A stretch of DNA of 6,999 nucleotides from Gammaproteobacteria bacterium (GCA_019634245.1 JAHQVR010000128.1:1-6999); one strand, 5' to 3'; positions 1-6,162 are shown, numbered from the stretch's first letter. Program-made: numbers and translations. The notes: generated by a model from the letters alone, not told the origin.

Positions 1-335
1 AATAAGCCCAAAGCCACCCTATTTCCAGTGCATGTTAATGAACAAACAATGCGTTAACACTTTTGCCCCAGTCTAACAACAGCATGTGTATATACCCGGT
101 AAAAACGGTCACCCAGGTAGGTGATAAATACTGTGCGCGTGCAAAGGCCTGCGCTATAGTCATGACACAAACTAAGACAACAATAAAGAATCAAGAGAAA
201 TAAGTTAGCACTTACTAACAAACGGCTAAACACCTAAGTCTACTTACTAGACAACTAAATACAAACGACAACTAACCAGTTCTAAAGTGCCTTGATACCG
301 AATGGTTAACAGCAAAATCAACCTTTAATAACGTC
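1..335. other. Intergenic / leader region with no supported gene
   Basis: I find no gene here. Frame 1 is open from the window edge to a stop at 55-57, too short to call the end of an upstream gene. The right part (about 165-335) is rich in A and C and poor in G on the + strand (7 G in 241-300), which suits an unstructured 5' leader of the gene at 336. Small repeats are visible: GTTAG/CTAAC at 204-219, GTCTA/TAGAC at 238-252, and GACAACTAA twice at 250-258 and 267-275. TATAGT at 155-160 could be a -10 box, but no good -35 box sits at the right distance, so I do not call a promoter. Confidence 0.5.
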
Positions 336-1796
336 GTGATAGTGGTGATGCGCAATAGTTCAACGAAGCTAATGGCAAACACATGCCAAATGTATAGGCC
401 AAACCTACAATACGAGATTCAATCGTCAGCTGGAAACGGCTTTTCACTCGAAGGCCGTCAAGCTGAATATTATTTCGATGACGAGCACAATCGAATCTTG
501 GCTATTGTGCAAGACGCGTTACGCTCATCCAACATACTCCTTGAACTGTCACGATTTCTTTCACAAGCCATTCCCACTGCGTCGACGCATGCAACTGTAG
601 AACACGCACAGCAAATGCACCACAAAAGTCACCGGATGCTTAGGTTAAAGAATGCGAGTAGTGATTTTTGTGCAGCGTTTACTTCACTGACAGACAAGGA
701 TTTGAGGTTGCTTGATGATCTAAAGCTAAAAGAACTAATCAAGCGAAAAACCTGGCTGAAACTGCTGCTAGAGGATCGCCAGAGTAAAAACGAAAAGACA
801 AGCCTTTCTAGTGTGCATACCTGGTTACAGACGATTTACGAGTATGAGCCAATTGCAGATACCAGGCAGAGTGCTAAACAATTTGTGCATCTGGTTACTG
901 ACAATCAGATTTCCAAATTAAAACTGAACAGAGAAAGTGCGCTATTCGCATTCTTGTCGGGCACACTTGCGATTGGAATTGCCTTGCTGATTTTATTAAC
1001 TGCAATGCCATCGATTTCCTTTTCATTGCAACAGTGGTCCAGCACTCATTCGGTCGAATTTAAATCAATTATCGCTATCTTGTTAGTGATTCTAACGGTA
1101 TTAAGTTTTCAACTGATAACTCGGGTCGCCACTCCACTGGAAAACGAGCAAGTGTCTCATAGACCCACAGCAAGCACATCGATATTGGGCGATCTGCTCA
1201 ATTTCAGGGTCTCTCGCCGCAGAATGATCGCAGGCTGTCTTGGTCCATTACTACTTGGTTGTGGAACCGGTTTTTCGGCGTCAGCAGGCTTTGGCGCATT
1301 TGGTGTGACAGTGATGCTTGACGGCTTGTATCAAACCTACAATATTCCGTTCTGGGTTTCCCAATTAACGCTGTCCACAATCTTTTATATGTTTGCTTGG
1401 AAATGGGCTGGCATACCACTTGGCCTAGGAACAATCCCTGCGATGTTATTTATCGGCCCTTCGATAAGTATGGCGGCCACATTAGCACCACAGGATCTTT
1501 CGTTCATTGGGAACAGCGCAGCGTTTCTCTTTGGCACTCTGGTGCTTGCCATTGGAATAGCCCTGATGGCTGCGGCGGCACTTGGTCCAGATGCCAGGAC
1601 AGCAATGCTACTGGCAGCGGAAAAAAAGCACCGCTGGCCAATACCACGATCAAATTTCTTTTTTAATTTGAGTCCGATTCTCATTGGTATCGCACTAAGC
1701 GGAAATTTTGGTGTTGCTACTATATTGAATCTGATACTTGTACCCCCACTACTGGCCCGCCTGGTACCACCACTTCGTCGGTATCTATCTAGTTAG
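336..1796 (+). CDS. Multi-pass membrane protein with YczE-like C-terminal domain and unknown helical N-terminal half
   Basis: The product is 486 residues as read from GTG at 336. Residues 1-200 are hydrophilic and mostly helical and match nothing I recognise. Two membrane helices follow at about 202-224 and 244-263, then a charged loop. The block from about 294 to the end has roughly five more helices and resembles the YczE / COG2364 family: a Gly-rich first helix (GCGTGFSASAGFGAFG, about 308-323), the LGLGT motif at 362-366 and ALGPDAR at 415-421. YczE proteins are usually only about 200 residues, so this looks like an N-terminally extended or fused form. Their function is poorly known and no substrate can be given. 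The start is uncertain: GTG 336, 342 and 345, ATG 348 and ATG 372 are all in frame and none has a good Shine-Dalgarno. It is convergent with the lipoprotein gene. The coding call is firm; the family call is from motif memory. Confidence 0.75.
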   Translation: MIVVMRNSSTKLMANTCQMYRPNLQYEIQSSAGNGFSLEGRQAEYYFDDEHNRILAIVQDALRSSNILLELSRFLSQAIPTASTHATVEHAQQMHHKSHRMLRLKNASSDFCAAFTSLTDKDLRLLDDLKLKELIKRKTWLKLLLEDRQSKNEKTSLSSVHTWLQTIYEYEPIADTRQSAKQFVHLVTDNQISKLKLNRESALFAFLSGTLAIGIALLILLTAMPSISFSLQQWSSTHSVEFKSIIAILLVILTVLSFQLITRVATPLENEQVSHRPTASTSILGDLLNFRVSRRRMIAGCLGPLLLGCGTGFSASAGFGAFGVTVMLDGLYQTYNIPFWVSQLTLSTIFYMFAWKWAGIPLGLGTIPAMLFIGPSISMAATLAPQDLSFIGNSAAFLFGTLVLAIGIALMAAAALGPDARTAMLLAAEKKHRWPIPRSNFFFNLSPILIGIALSGNFGVATILNLILVPPLLARLVPPLRRYLSS

Positions 1797-1886
1797 GGCT
1801 TTTAACCACTACGAATAACGCATCAACAATATTAGAAGACCATTAACAATTCAACAATTTTTACAGCGTAACTTGCCGGCCAAATG

Positions 1887-1914
1887 AAAAAAAGGCCACT
1901 TGTTTAAAGTGGCC
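1887..1914 (-). terminator. Intrinsic terminator for the lipoprotein gene
   Basis: A perfect 8-bp stem, GGCCACTT (1894-1901) with AAGTGGCC (1907-1914), closes a 5-nt loop. An A7 run at 1887-1893 becomes T7 after the hairpin on the minus strand. It lies about 95 nt past the stop codon of the gene at 2008-3420. The + strand side has no T-tract, so it probably does not end transcription of the gene at 336-1796. Confidence 0.85.
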
Positions 1915-2007
1915 CCTGAGCAGTAAATAATACAATTGTCGTTAATTAGACGGGACACTCATCGCAATTTGAGCACACCACCAACCATCGTATAAAAATT
2001 GAAAAAC

Positions 2008-3420
2008 CTACAAGCATTGCTCGGCAGATGGTGCAACACTATCTTCAAATAGATCAGTAAAACACTCACCTGAATTGACCTGCACTGTTTCTATTGTCGG
2101 AGTTCCGATATCCGGGGTTTGACCTAGTGTGACGGTGAACGGTCCTGCTCCACCGATTTGCGTAGACCCATTGCCAGCTCTGGAGAAACTGGTTCCATTG
2201 GGTGCCATCATATCCAGCGCCATAGCAACCACGCCATCCATATATTCGTTTTCAGCAAATTGGTTCAACACAATCGACAAATCCATATTTCCATCGATAA
2301 TCAGCTCGCCGGGTTCCATATCTGTGCCTTCGGTCACGCGAAAACCAAATGCACCCAGAGTGGCGCTAATAACTTCTTCATTGTTAAGACTCAGGCTGAA
2401 CGGCCCCTTCGACAGTCCAAAATTACGCACCACCAGAGCACCATCGGCTGGATTGACATCAGCCTGCGCGGTAAATCCTGCTAAGTTCATTTGACCTATT
2501 TCGGCGCCTGTTGCACCGGTAGCTGCTATCGCGCCAAGATCAATTGACAGACTACCTACACCTGTTGCCGCATCAGCAGAAATAGAAAACAATGTGCCTG
2601 TTTGCATGGTAAGTCTATTTTGAATACTTCCATCGCCAACAGCAGCAATCTGAATGGGTTTCGCCACTGCATAACTGATCGAACCCGCTTCCTGTCCTTC
2701 TGTCGAATTAGTTTCTGTAGCGGTGAACTTAAATGAGCCACTCATTTCGTCTGGTGAGGTAATCTGCTCAACATTATTACTATTGATATTACTATTGATT
2801 TCGAGAGCGGCAATTCCATCGATCGCTGCTTTTAATCCACCTAGATCCAATTCAACTGATTCGCTATTGGGCGCATAGCCTAAACTGACTACCGGTTGTT
2901 GTTGATAAAGGTAAGTCAGAACACCGGCTTCTTCAGCCGTAGCAACAAGTCGAACCGTTACATCCCTGAAAAAAGCGATGCAGTCGGATACTTCTTGTGC
3001 ACTTGATTGATCGAATACGCGATCTTCTCGGCACATTTCAGCCTCATCAGGGTCTACCGTAATAACATTGCCATCTCTGGTGGTCGTACTGCCAGAGTTT
3101 ACATCGGTGCCTAGCGAAACACTGACCCAGTTCTGAACTTCTTGCTGTATGCCAACATCTGTTGGAAGGTCTTCCCCCATCTGATCAGCACCGCCTGTGG
3201 CCACATCATTTATAGTGTTACCGACGGAAGAGTTTTGGTTAATCGTACTGCCGACCGCACCCAGGCTCCCATCGAAACTGCCACCTATTGCACGAATGGC
3301 ATTGCTTTTCAGATCGCCTGTTTCAGCATTAACAGGTGCATCAGTGCCAGAACTACCACCACCACAGGCGGTGATTGCAAGGCTAACTAAACTACTAATC
3401 AGTAAGATTTTTACTTTCAA
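2008..3420 (-). CDS. Putative outer-membrane lipoprotein of unknown function, TTG start
   Basis: The product is 470 residues. The N-terminus is a lipoprotein signal: Lys2 and Lys4, a hydrophobic stretch (ILLISSLVSLA) and the lipobox ITAC with the lipidated Cys at 19, followed by GGGSSG. There is no Asp at +2, which under the E. coli rule favours the outer membrane. The mature part is rich in Gly, Ser, Thr, Asn and Asp with many alternating hydrophobic strands (for example 275-360), suggesting a secreted beta-rich fold. Beyond Cys19 there are only four cysteines, in two close pairs, 130/147 and 453/469, which could form disulfides. The start is TTG at 3420: an in-frame TAA lies nine codons upstream, no ATG or GTG intervenes, and the signal peptide begins exactly there. 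It appears to be a single-gene unit. I recognise no family; the lipoprotein call is firm, function unknown. Confidence 0.85.
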   Translation of the reverse strand: MKVKILLISSLVSLAITACGGGSSGTDAPVNAETGDLKSNAIRAIGGSFDGSLGAVGSTINQNSSVGNTINDVATGGADQMGEDLPTDVGIQQEVQNWVSVSLGTDVNSGSTTTRDGNVITVDPDEAEMCREDRVFDQSSAQEVSDCIAFFRDVTVRLVATAEEAGVLTYLYQQQPVVSLGYAPNSESVELDLGGLKAAIDGIAALEINSNINSNNVEQITSPDEMSGSFKFTATETNSTEGQEAGSISYAVAKPIQIAAVGDGSIQNRLTMQTGTLFSISADAATGVGSLSIDLGAIAATGATGAEIGQMNLAGFTAQADVNPADGALVVRNFGLSKGPFSLSLNNEEVISATLGAFGFRVTEGTDMEPGELIIDGNMDLSIVLNQFAENEYMDGVVAMALDMMAPNGTSFSRAGNGSTQIGGAGPFTVTLGQTPDIGTPTIETVQVNSGECFTDLFEDSVAPSAEQCL

Positions 3421-3430
3421 TTTTTCCGTT

Positions 3431-3438
3431 CTCCCCTT
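3431..3438 (-). promoter_or_regulatory. Shine-Dalgarno supporting the TTG start of the lipoprotein gene
   Basis: On the minus strand AAGGGGAG lies 10 nt before the TTG at 3420. The spacing is slightly long, but together with the in-frame TAA further upstream it supports the TTG as the real start. Confidence 0.55.
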
Positions 3439-3442
3439 GTTA

Positions 3443-3496
3443 AGTTAAGTGAATAATGGCTTAACTCAATTGAATTTTTTGTAACCTGCTGTAACC
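3443..3496 (-). promoter_or_regulatory. Repeat-rich upstream region of the lipoprotein gene, possible operator
   Basis: Two repeat structures lie within 80 nt of the TTG start. One is a perfect 7-bp inverted repeat, AGTTAAG (3443-3449) and CTTAACT (3460-3466), 10 nt apart. The other is a direct repeat, TGTAACC at 3480-3486 and again at 3490-3496, exactly 10 bp apart, so both copies would face the same side of the helix. That fits a protein-binding site near the promoter, but I see no convincing -35/-10 pair and cannot name a regulator. Confidence 0.3.
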
Positions 3497-3684
3497 CGAA
3501 GAAGGTGCAAATTCACTTAGCCGCGAGCGCAATTAATTCACACAGGAATGCGAGCGTCGAGTCAGCGCTTTATCGCTATGAGGCCAATGCAATTCAGATA
3601 GAGCGAAGATTGCATTCTATGGGGCGAAAGTCGACATCAGTGTCACAGCGCCTTTCTTGTGGCAGCATTAGCCGCGCCACTGTC

Positions 3685-4044
3685 CTATAGGCTAGCTATT
3701 TTGATTGCATAAACGAGAAACCAGCCCAAAAGTCCTAACAACACAAGACTCCTTATTTTCTGTAATAGTGACGGCAAAGCATCAAACCGTAGTATGTAGA
3801 GTCCAGTCAGCATCATGAATAAACCTGAAAACAGTGCAGCCAGGCCCCATGAATTCGTCAGGTTTTGTATTCCGTGCCAGAACGTATTCCATGCACCGCC
3901 TAAAAGCACAGCAGAGCCAATGATAATAGCGACCAACCTCGGCAATGGCTTTAAACGTTTATTCAATGCGTATGGTGTGGCGACCAGCAAACCAATGAGC
4001 ATACAGACGGTAACAATGGTTCCCATAGGTAGGATAGGTAACAT
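3685..4044 (-). CDS. Small four-helix inner-membrane protein, unknown function
   Basis: The product is 119 residues and almost entirely hydrophobic, with predicted helices at about 6-24, 35-53, 66-85 and 96-115. Short positively charged loops (NKRLK at 28-32, QKIRS at 95-99) hint at topology. The segment GGAWNTFWHGIQNL (49-62) carries aromatic and polar residues inside or next to the second helix and could be a conserved functional patch. I recognise no named family; it reads like a conserved hypothetical membrane protein. ATG 4044 is used as the start, with only a weak GGGA about 10 nt upstream; ATG at 4026 is an in-frame alternative. It is divergent from the DUF1127 gene at 4279, sharing 234 bp of upstream sequence. 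No terminator with a T-tract follows its stop. Confidence 0.75.
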   Translation of the reverse strand: MLPILPMGTIVTVCMLIGLLVATPYALNKRLKPLPRLVAIIIGSAVLLGGAWNTFWHGIQNLTNSWGLAALFSGLFMMLTGLYILRFDALPSLLQKIRSLVLLGLLGWFLVYAIKIASL

Positions 4045-4116
4045 TCTTATTTTTCCCGTTAAATTTATCCAATACGGGCATTAGTATAAATCACACAGTC
4101 AATCTCTCGAGCTGCG

Positions 4117-4137
4117 ACTATCAATAAAAGTGATAGT
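4117..4137. promoter_or_regulatory. Dyad ACTATCA-N7-TGATAGT, possible LysR-type operator
   Basis: This is a perfect 7-bp inverted repeat with a 7-nt centre. It contains ATC-N9-GAT and fits the T-N11-A pattern of LysR-type boxes. It lies between the divergent genes at 4044 (-) and 4279 (+), so it could act on either. Its first ten bases from 4118, CTATCAATAA, recur at 5587-5596 directly upstream of the lysR gene. That recurrence is the reason for calling it regulatory. Because it is symmetric it could also fold as an RNA hairpin. Confidence 0.4.
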
Positions 4138-4190
4138 TAAAACCACAAGGCATCGTTTGACCCAATTCTGCTTTTACTCCAAAGTCATAG

Positions 4191-4278
4191 ACAGCCTCAC
4201 AAAGGCTGTTGTATCCACGCGGAGTGCTGGAACGATCTTCCAGTATTTCCAAACACACTTCTTATCATGAGGTGATAA
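4191..4278 (+). promoter_or_regulatory. Structured 5' leader with three hairpins, the last enclosing the Shine-Dalgarno
   Basis: Three hairpins follow each other in 88 nt before the DUF1127 start codon. The first is ACAGCCT/AGGCTGT (4191-4209). The second is CTGGAA/TTCCAG (4227-4243), extendable by a G-U and a T-A pair to 4225-4245. The third is TTATCA/TGATAA (4262-4278). Each loop is exactly 5 nt. The third loop is TGAGG, so the GAGG Shine-Dalgarno sits in it and the 3' arm abuts the ATG at 4279. No T-tract follows the first two, so they are not plain terminators. Control of translation or mRNA stability is an inference; the third stem is AU-rich and weak alone. Confidence 0.45.
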
Positions 4279-4587
4279 ATGATTACGCAAATCGATAACC
4301 TCGATCAACAAAAGGTTAGTAAGAAATCAAAGAAGCAAAAAAATACATTGAGACAGCTGCGTCGAGCGTTTGTCAAGCTCTGGGCCAGCCATCGAAAACG
4401 CAAGGCAGAAAAAATAGCCCTGCACCAACTGATGCATCTCGATGATTCCCTGTTAAAAGATATGGGTCTGTCTCGTGATGAGCTAGTGTCCATTCAAAGC
4501 GGCACATTAACATTCGACTCAATGGTGAAACAGAAAATTTTATCGAATCGAGACCAAGCATGCAGCACGGCTTCTGTTCGTGAATAG
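4279..4587 (+). CDS. DUF1127 (YjiS-like) small protein, copy 1
   Basis: The product is 102 residues. The DUF1127 region is at about 27-70: a basic helix (RRAFVKLW, then HRKRKAEK) followed by the signature LMHLDDSLLKDMGLSRDEL at 51-69, matching the family pattern of leucine, two acidic residues, then Leu-Lys-Asp-hydrophobic-Gly-hydrophobic-Ser/Thr-Arg. The N-terminus is very lysine-rich (11-21), and a polar tail of about 30 residues follows the domain. Known DUF1127 proteins are small basic proteins; some in alphaproteobacteria bind RNA and affect phosphate, carbon or stress responses. RNA binding here is only an inference. The start is clear: ATG 4279 with GAGG 6 nt upstream. It is convergent with lysR, ends in its own terminator and is paralogous to the gene at 5750. 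Confidence 0.85.
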   Translation: MITQIDNLDQQKVSKKSKKQKNTLRQLRRAFVKLWASHRKRKAEKIALHQLMHLDDSLLKDMGLSRDELVSIQSGTLTFDSMVKQKILSNRDQACSTASVRE

Positions 4588-4603
4588 CCCTGTTTGATCG
4601 TCA

Positions 4604-4654
4604 ATGGCTCAAACAATGAATGCTGAAACGCATGGCTCAATCGGCATTGGCTCA
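4604..4654 (+). repeat. Three TGGCTCA repeats in the 3' untranslated region of DUF1127 copy 1
   Basis: ATGGCTCAA occurs at 4604-4612 and 4632-4640, and TTGGCTCA at 4647-4654, so the 7-mer TGGCTCA appears three times in 50 nt between the stop codon and the terminator. The spacing is uneven (28 and 15 nt), so this is not a tandem satellite. If kept in the mRNA the motifs could be repeated base-pairing sites. Function unproven. Confidence 0.4.
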
Positions 4655-4658
4655 CACA

Positions 4659-4691
4659 GTGTTGCCTAAGGTATTCAGGCAGCACTTTTTT
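4659..4691 (+). terminator. Intrinsic terminator of DUF1127 copy 1, overlapping the lysR stop codon
   Basis: GTGTTGCCT (4659-4667) pairs with AGGCAGCAC (4677-4685) as a 9-bp stem with one G-U pair and a 9-nt loop. It is followed by six T at 4686-4691. An additional A-T pair (4658/4686) is possible. The T-tract runs into the lysR stop codon, whose complement is TTA at 4690-4692. On the minus strand no T-run follows, so it should act only for + strand transcripts. Confidence 0.85.
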
Positions 4692-5574
4692 ATTGTGAGA
4701 AACTTGCCCTGATGTGTTCAGCAGCAGCCTGCGCAGGCTCAGAAGGTTTTTTTTGTAAAAGCAATCCAACACCGTATGTTGAAAGCTTTGGTAGGCCATC
4801 CTTTTCGCTTAGCTCAACAATGTCGTTAATGCAGCACGATACAGGAATGGGTGCCACCGCAAGATCAGCAAGAATGGCAGCACGCTGACCTGAAATATGC
4901 GCGCTCATAAAGGCGACTCGATGATCGATATCAGCCGCTTCAAGACTTGATATAGCAGCATCACGCCAGGAGCAGCCCTCTTCCCAAACCGAGATGGGCA
5001 AGGGACGCTTTTCAAAGGCAACACCATTACGCAGACCAGCCCAGACGAGGCGCTCTTGGAATACGGGTTCAATATCTCCTTTAATTTTTTTCTTTGGATT
5101 AAAGGTGGTTAGCGCCAAGTCCATTGCACCGCTTCTGACGCTTTCTCTTAACATAGTGGTCGAGTTTACAGCCACGTCAACAGTGACACAGCAGTGAGAT
5201 TGAGCGAAGCGTTGTAACAAACCGGGCAAGAGGCGCTCTGCGATATCTTCTGTTGCGCCCAGTCGCACTGTTCCAGCGACCTCAGGCATGACAAAACGAC
5301 TGACCATCTCATTGTTTAATGCAAGCAAGCGCCGACCGTGTTCGAGCAATACTTCTCCATCTGAGGTTGGTGTGACAGAGCGCGAGTCACGACGAAACAC
5401 GGCTCGACCAAGCATCTGTTCAATGCGTTTGACCTGCATCGACACAGCTGACGGGGTACGAAACAGCTTCTCAGCTGCGCTGGAGAAGTTACCCGTTTCA
5501 GCTATGACAACGATTGTCTTCAGCAGATCGAGTTCCAATAAAGGTAACTGACTGTTTTGACGAGTATTTTCCAT
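4690..5574 (-). CDS. LysR-type transcriptional regulator, LrhA-like subfamily
   Basis: The product is 294 residues from ATG 5574, normal for LysR regulators. A winged helix-turn-helix fills about 15-74: LDLLKTIVVIAETGNFSSAA, then the recognition helix with TPSAVSMQVKRIEQMLG (40-56) and the wing FRRDSRSVTPT. The effector-binding domain runs from about 98 to 290. Its pattern, LGATEDIAERLLPGLL, then LPISVWEEG..WRDAAISSL, then RAAILADLAVAPIPVS, resembles the LrhA/HexA branch, whose members often repress motility or virulence genes. The ligand is unknown. ATG 5586 is also in frame but has no Shine-Dalgarno; GGGG 6 nt before ATG 5574 favours the shorter form. It is divergent from DUF1127 copy 2 and convergent with copy 1. 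A TATCA/TGATA cluster immediately upstream suggests autoregulation. Confidence 0.9.
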   Translation of the reverse strand: MENTRQNSQLPLLELDLLKTIVVIAETGNFSSAAEKLFRTPSAVSMQVKRIEQMLGRAVFRRDSRSVTPTSDGEVLLEHGRRLLALNNEMVSRFVMPEVAGTVRLGATEDIAERLLPGLLQRFAQSHCCVTVDVAVNSTTMLRESVRSGAMDLALTTFNPKKKIKGDIEPVFQERLVWAGLRNGVAFEKRPLPISVWEEGCSWRDAAISSLEAADIDHRVAFMSAHISGQRAAILADLAVAPIPVSCCINDIVELSEKDGLPKLSTYGVGLLLQKKPSEPAQAAAEHIRASFSQ

Positions 5575-5586
5575 AACATACCCCAT

Positions 5587-5614
5587 CTATCAATAATTTT
5601 GAATGATACTATCA
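5587..5614. promoter_or_regulatory. TATCA/TGATA cluster in front of lysR, candidate LysR operator
   Basis: The region reads CTATCA (5587-5592), 11 nt, TGATA (5604-5608), C, TATCA (5610-5614). It therefore holds a TATCA-N11-TGATA dyad and the compact palindrome TGATACTATCA sharing one arm. CTATCAATAA at its left end is identical to the left part of the dyad at 4117-4137. It lies in the 163-175 bp between the divergent lysR and DUF1127 copy 2 genes and next to the lysR start. Binding by the LysR protein is an inference from position and symmetry. Confidence 0.45.
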
Positions 5615-5749
5615 CATCTTTTCGTTTGATTGAATCTCTCAAATATCGCAAAGTTATTGCACGCGCCATTAACGGCGCCAGCATAACGAGTTGATCGGCC
5701 CGCGTAACCATGTGATTCGACAATTCGTCAACCAAAAATAGGTGACACC

Positions 5750-6070
5750 ATGAGTACTCTATGCACGCAGCCAACAAGTTCTTCATCGACCAACAGTAAC
5801 TATCACAGCAGCTATGTTGTGGGCTCTGCGCTCACACATCGTGCTGCTGCGAAAGCGAAACTTGCAGAACTCGCCAGAACAATTACACAGTTCTTTGTTA
5901 TTCGATACAACCAGCGAATTGATCGACAGGCATTTAACAACGTACTGACGCTTGATGATCGAGCGCTTAAAGATATTGGCGTAACCAGGCAAGATGTAAA
6001 GTGGGCCAGCCGCTTGCCCTTGTCTGAAGACGCTGCGTTAAAGTTGGAGAGCATTGCGCGACGCAGATAG
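5750..6070 (+). CDS. DUF1127 (YjiS-like) small protein, copy 2
   Basis: The product is 106 residues. The first 30 are Ser/Thr/Asn-rich and look disordered. A basic helix follows (about 31-56), then the DUF1127 signature LTLDDRALKDIGVTRQDV at 66-83. The C-terminal tail (WASRLPLSEDAALKLESIARRR, in part) is of the kind common in longer family members and is absent from copy 1, so the two are diverged paralogues and not a recent duplication. The start is supported by AGGTGA at 5740-5745, 4 nt before the ATG. The stop is a tandem TAG TAG. It is divergent from lysR, which suggests control by that regulator. Biochemical role is unknown; a role as an RNA-binding or protein-binding adaptor is inferred from studied relatives. 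Confidence 0.85.
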   Translation: MSTLCTQPTSSSSTNSNYHSSYVVGSALTHRAAAKAKLAELARTITQFFVIRYNQRIDRQAFNNVLTLDDRALKDIGVTRQDVKWASRLPLSEDAALKLESIARRR

Positions 6071-6135
6071 TAGCAACTCCCAGCAGCAGAAAATCAACGA
6101 TCTATGATTTGGTGGTAATTAGATACTGGTAGAGA

Positions 6136-6162
6136 ATAAGGGCCGCAATAAGCGGCCCTTAT
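6136..6162. terminator. Probable bidirectional terminator between DUF1127 copy 2 and the ABC binding-protein gene
   Basis: A perfect 11-bp stem, ATAAGGGCCGC (6136-6146) with GCGGCCCTTAT (6152-6162), closes the loop AATAA. The GC core with AU-rich outer pairs leaves CTTAT after the core on the + strand and TTATTCTCT on the minus strand. It lies between two convergent genes (stops at 6070 and 6223). T-tracts are short, so efficiency is uncertain. Confidence 0.7.

Noticed and set aside
1..57. Possible C-terminal end of an upstream + strand gene.
   Set aside because: Only 18 codons are open before the stop and nothing in them is recognisable.
119..129. AGGTGATAAAT identical to the ribosome site region at 4270-4280.
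   Set aside because: No start codon follows at 119-135 with a meaningful frame, and an 11-base match is weak; probably chance.
2129..2494. Long open frames on the + strand opposite the lipoprotein gene.
   Set aside because: Antisense shadows of a well-supported lipoprotein gene with low-complexity codon composition; no independent support.
3531..3553. Resemblance to the lac leader: CGCAATTAAT followed by TTCACACAGGAA.
   Set aside because: The 12-base match is short, the lac operator and a following start codon are missing, and the surroundings show no vector or lac sequence; treated as chance.
3661..3684. Hairpin GTGGC/GCCAC just past the stop of the gene at 3685-4044 as its terminator.
   Set aside because: Only 5 bp with a long loop and no following T-run on the minus strand.
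3505..3690. 61-residue open frame on the + strand between the lipoprotein and small membrane protein genes.
   Set aside because: No Shine-Dalgarno, no recognisable protein pattern, and it overlaps the end of the gene at 3685; not a credible gene.
4191..4209. ACAGCCT/AGGCTGT hairpin as an intrinsic terminator.
   Set aside because: No T-tract follows on either strand, so it is kept only as part of the structured leader.
4588..6135. CcsR/cuckoo-type sRNAs with CCUCCUCCC loops downstream of the DUF1127 genes.
   Set aside because: No CCTCC-type motif is present downstream of either DUF1127 gene; only the different TGGCTCA repeat is seen.
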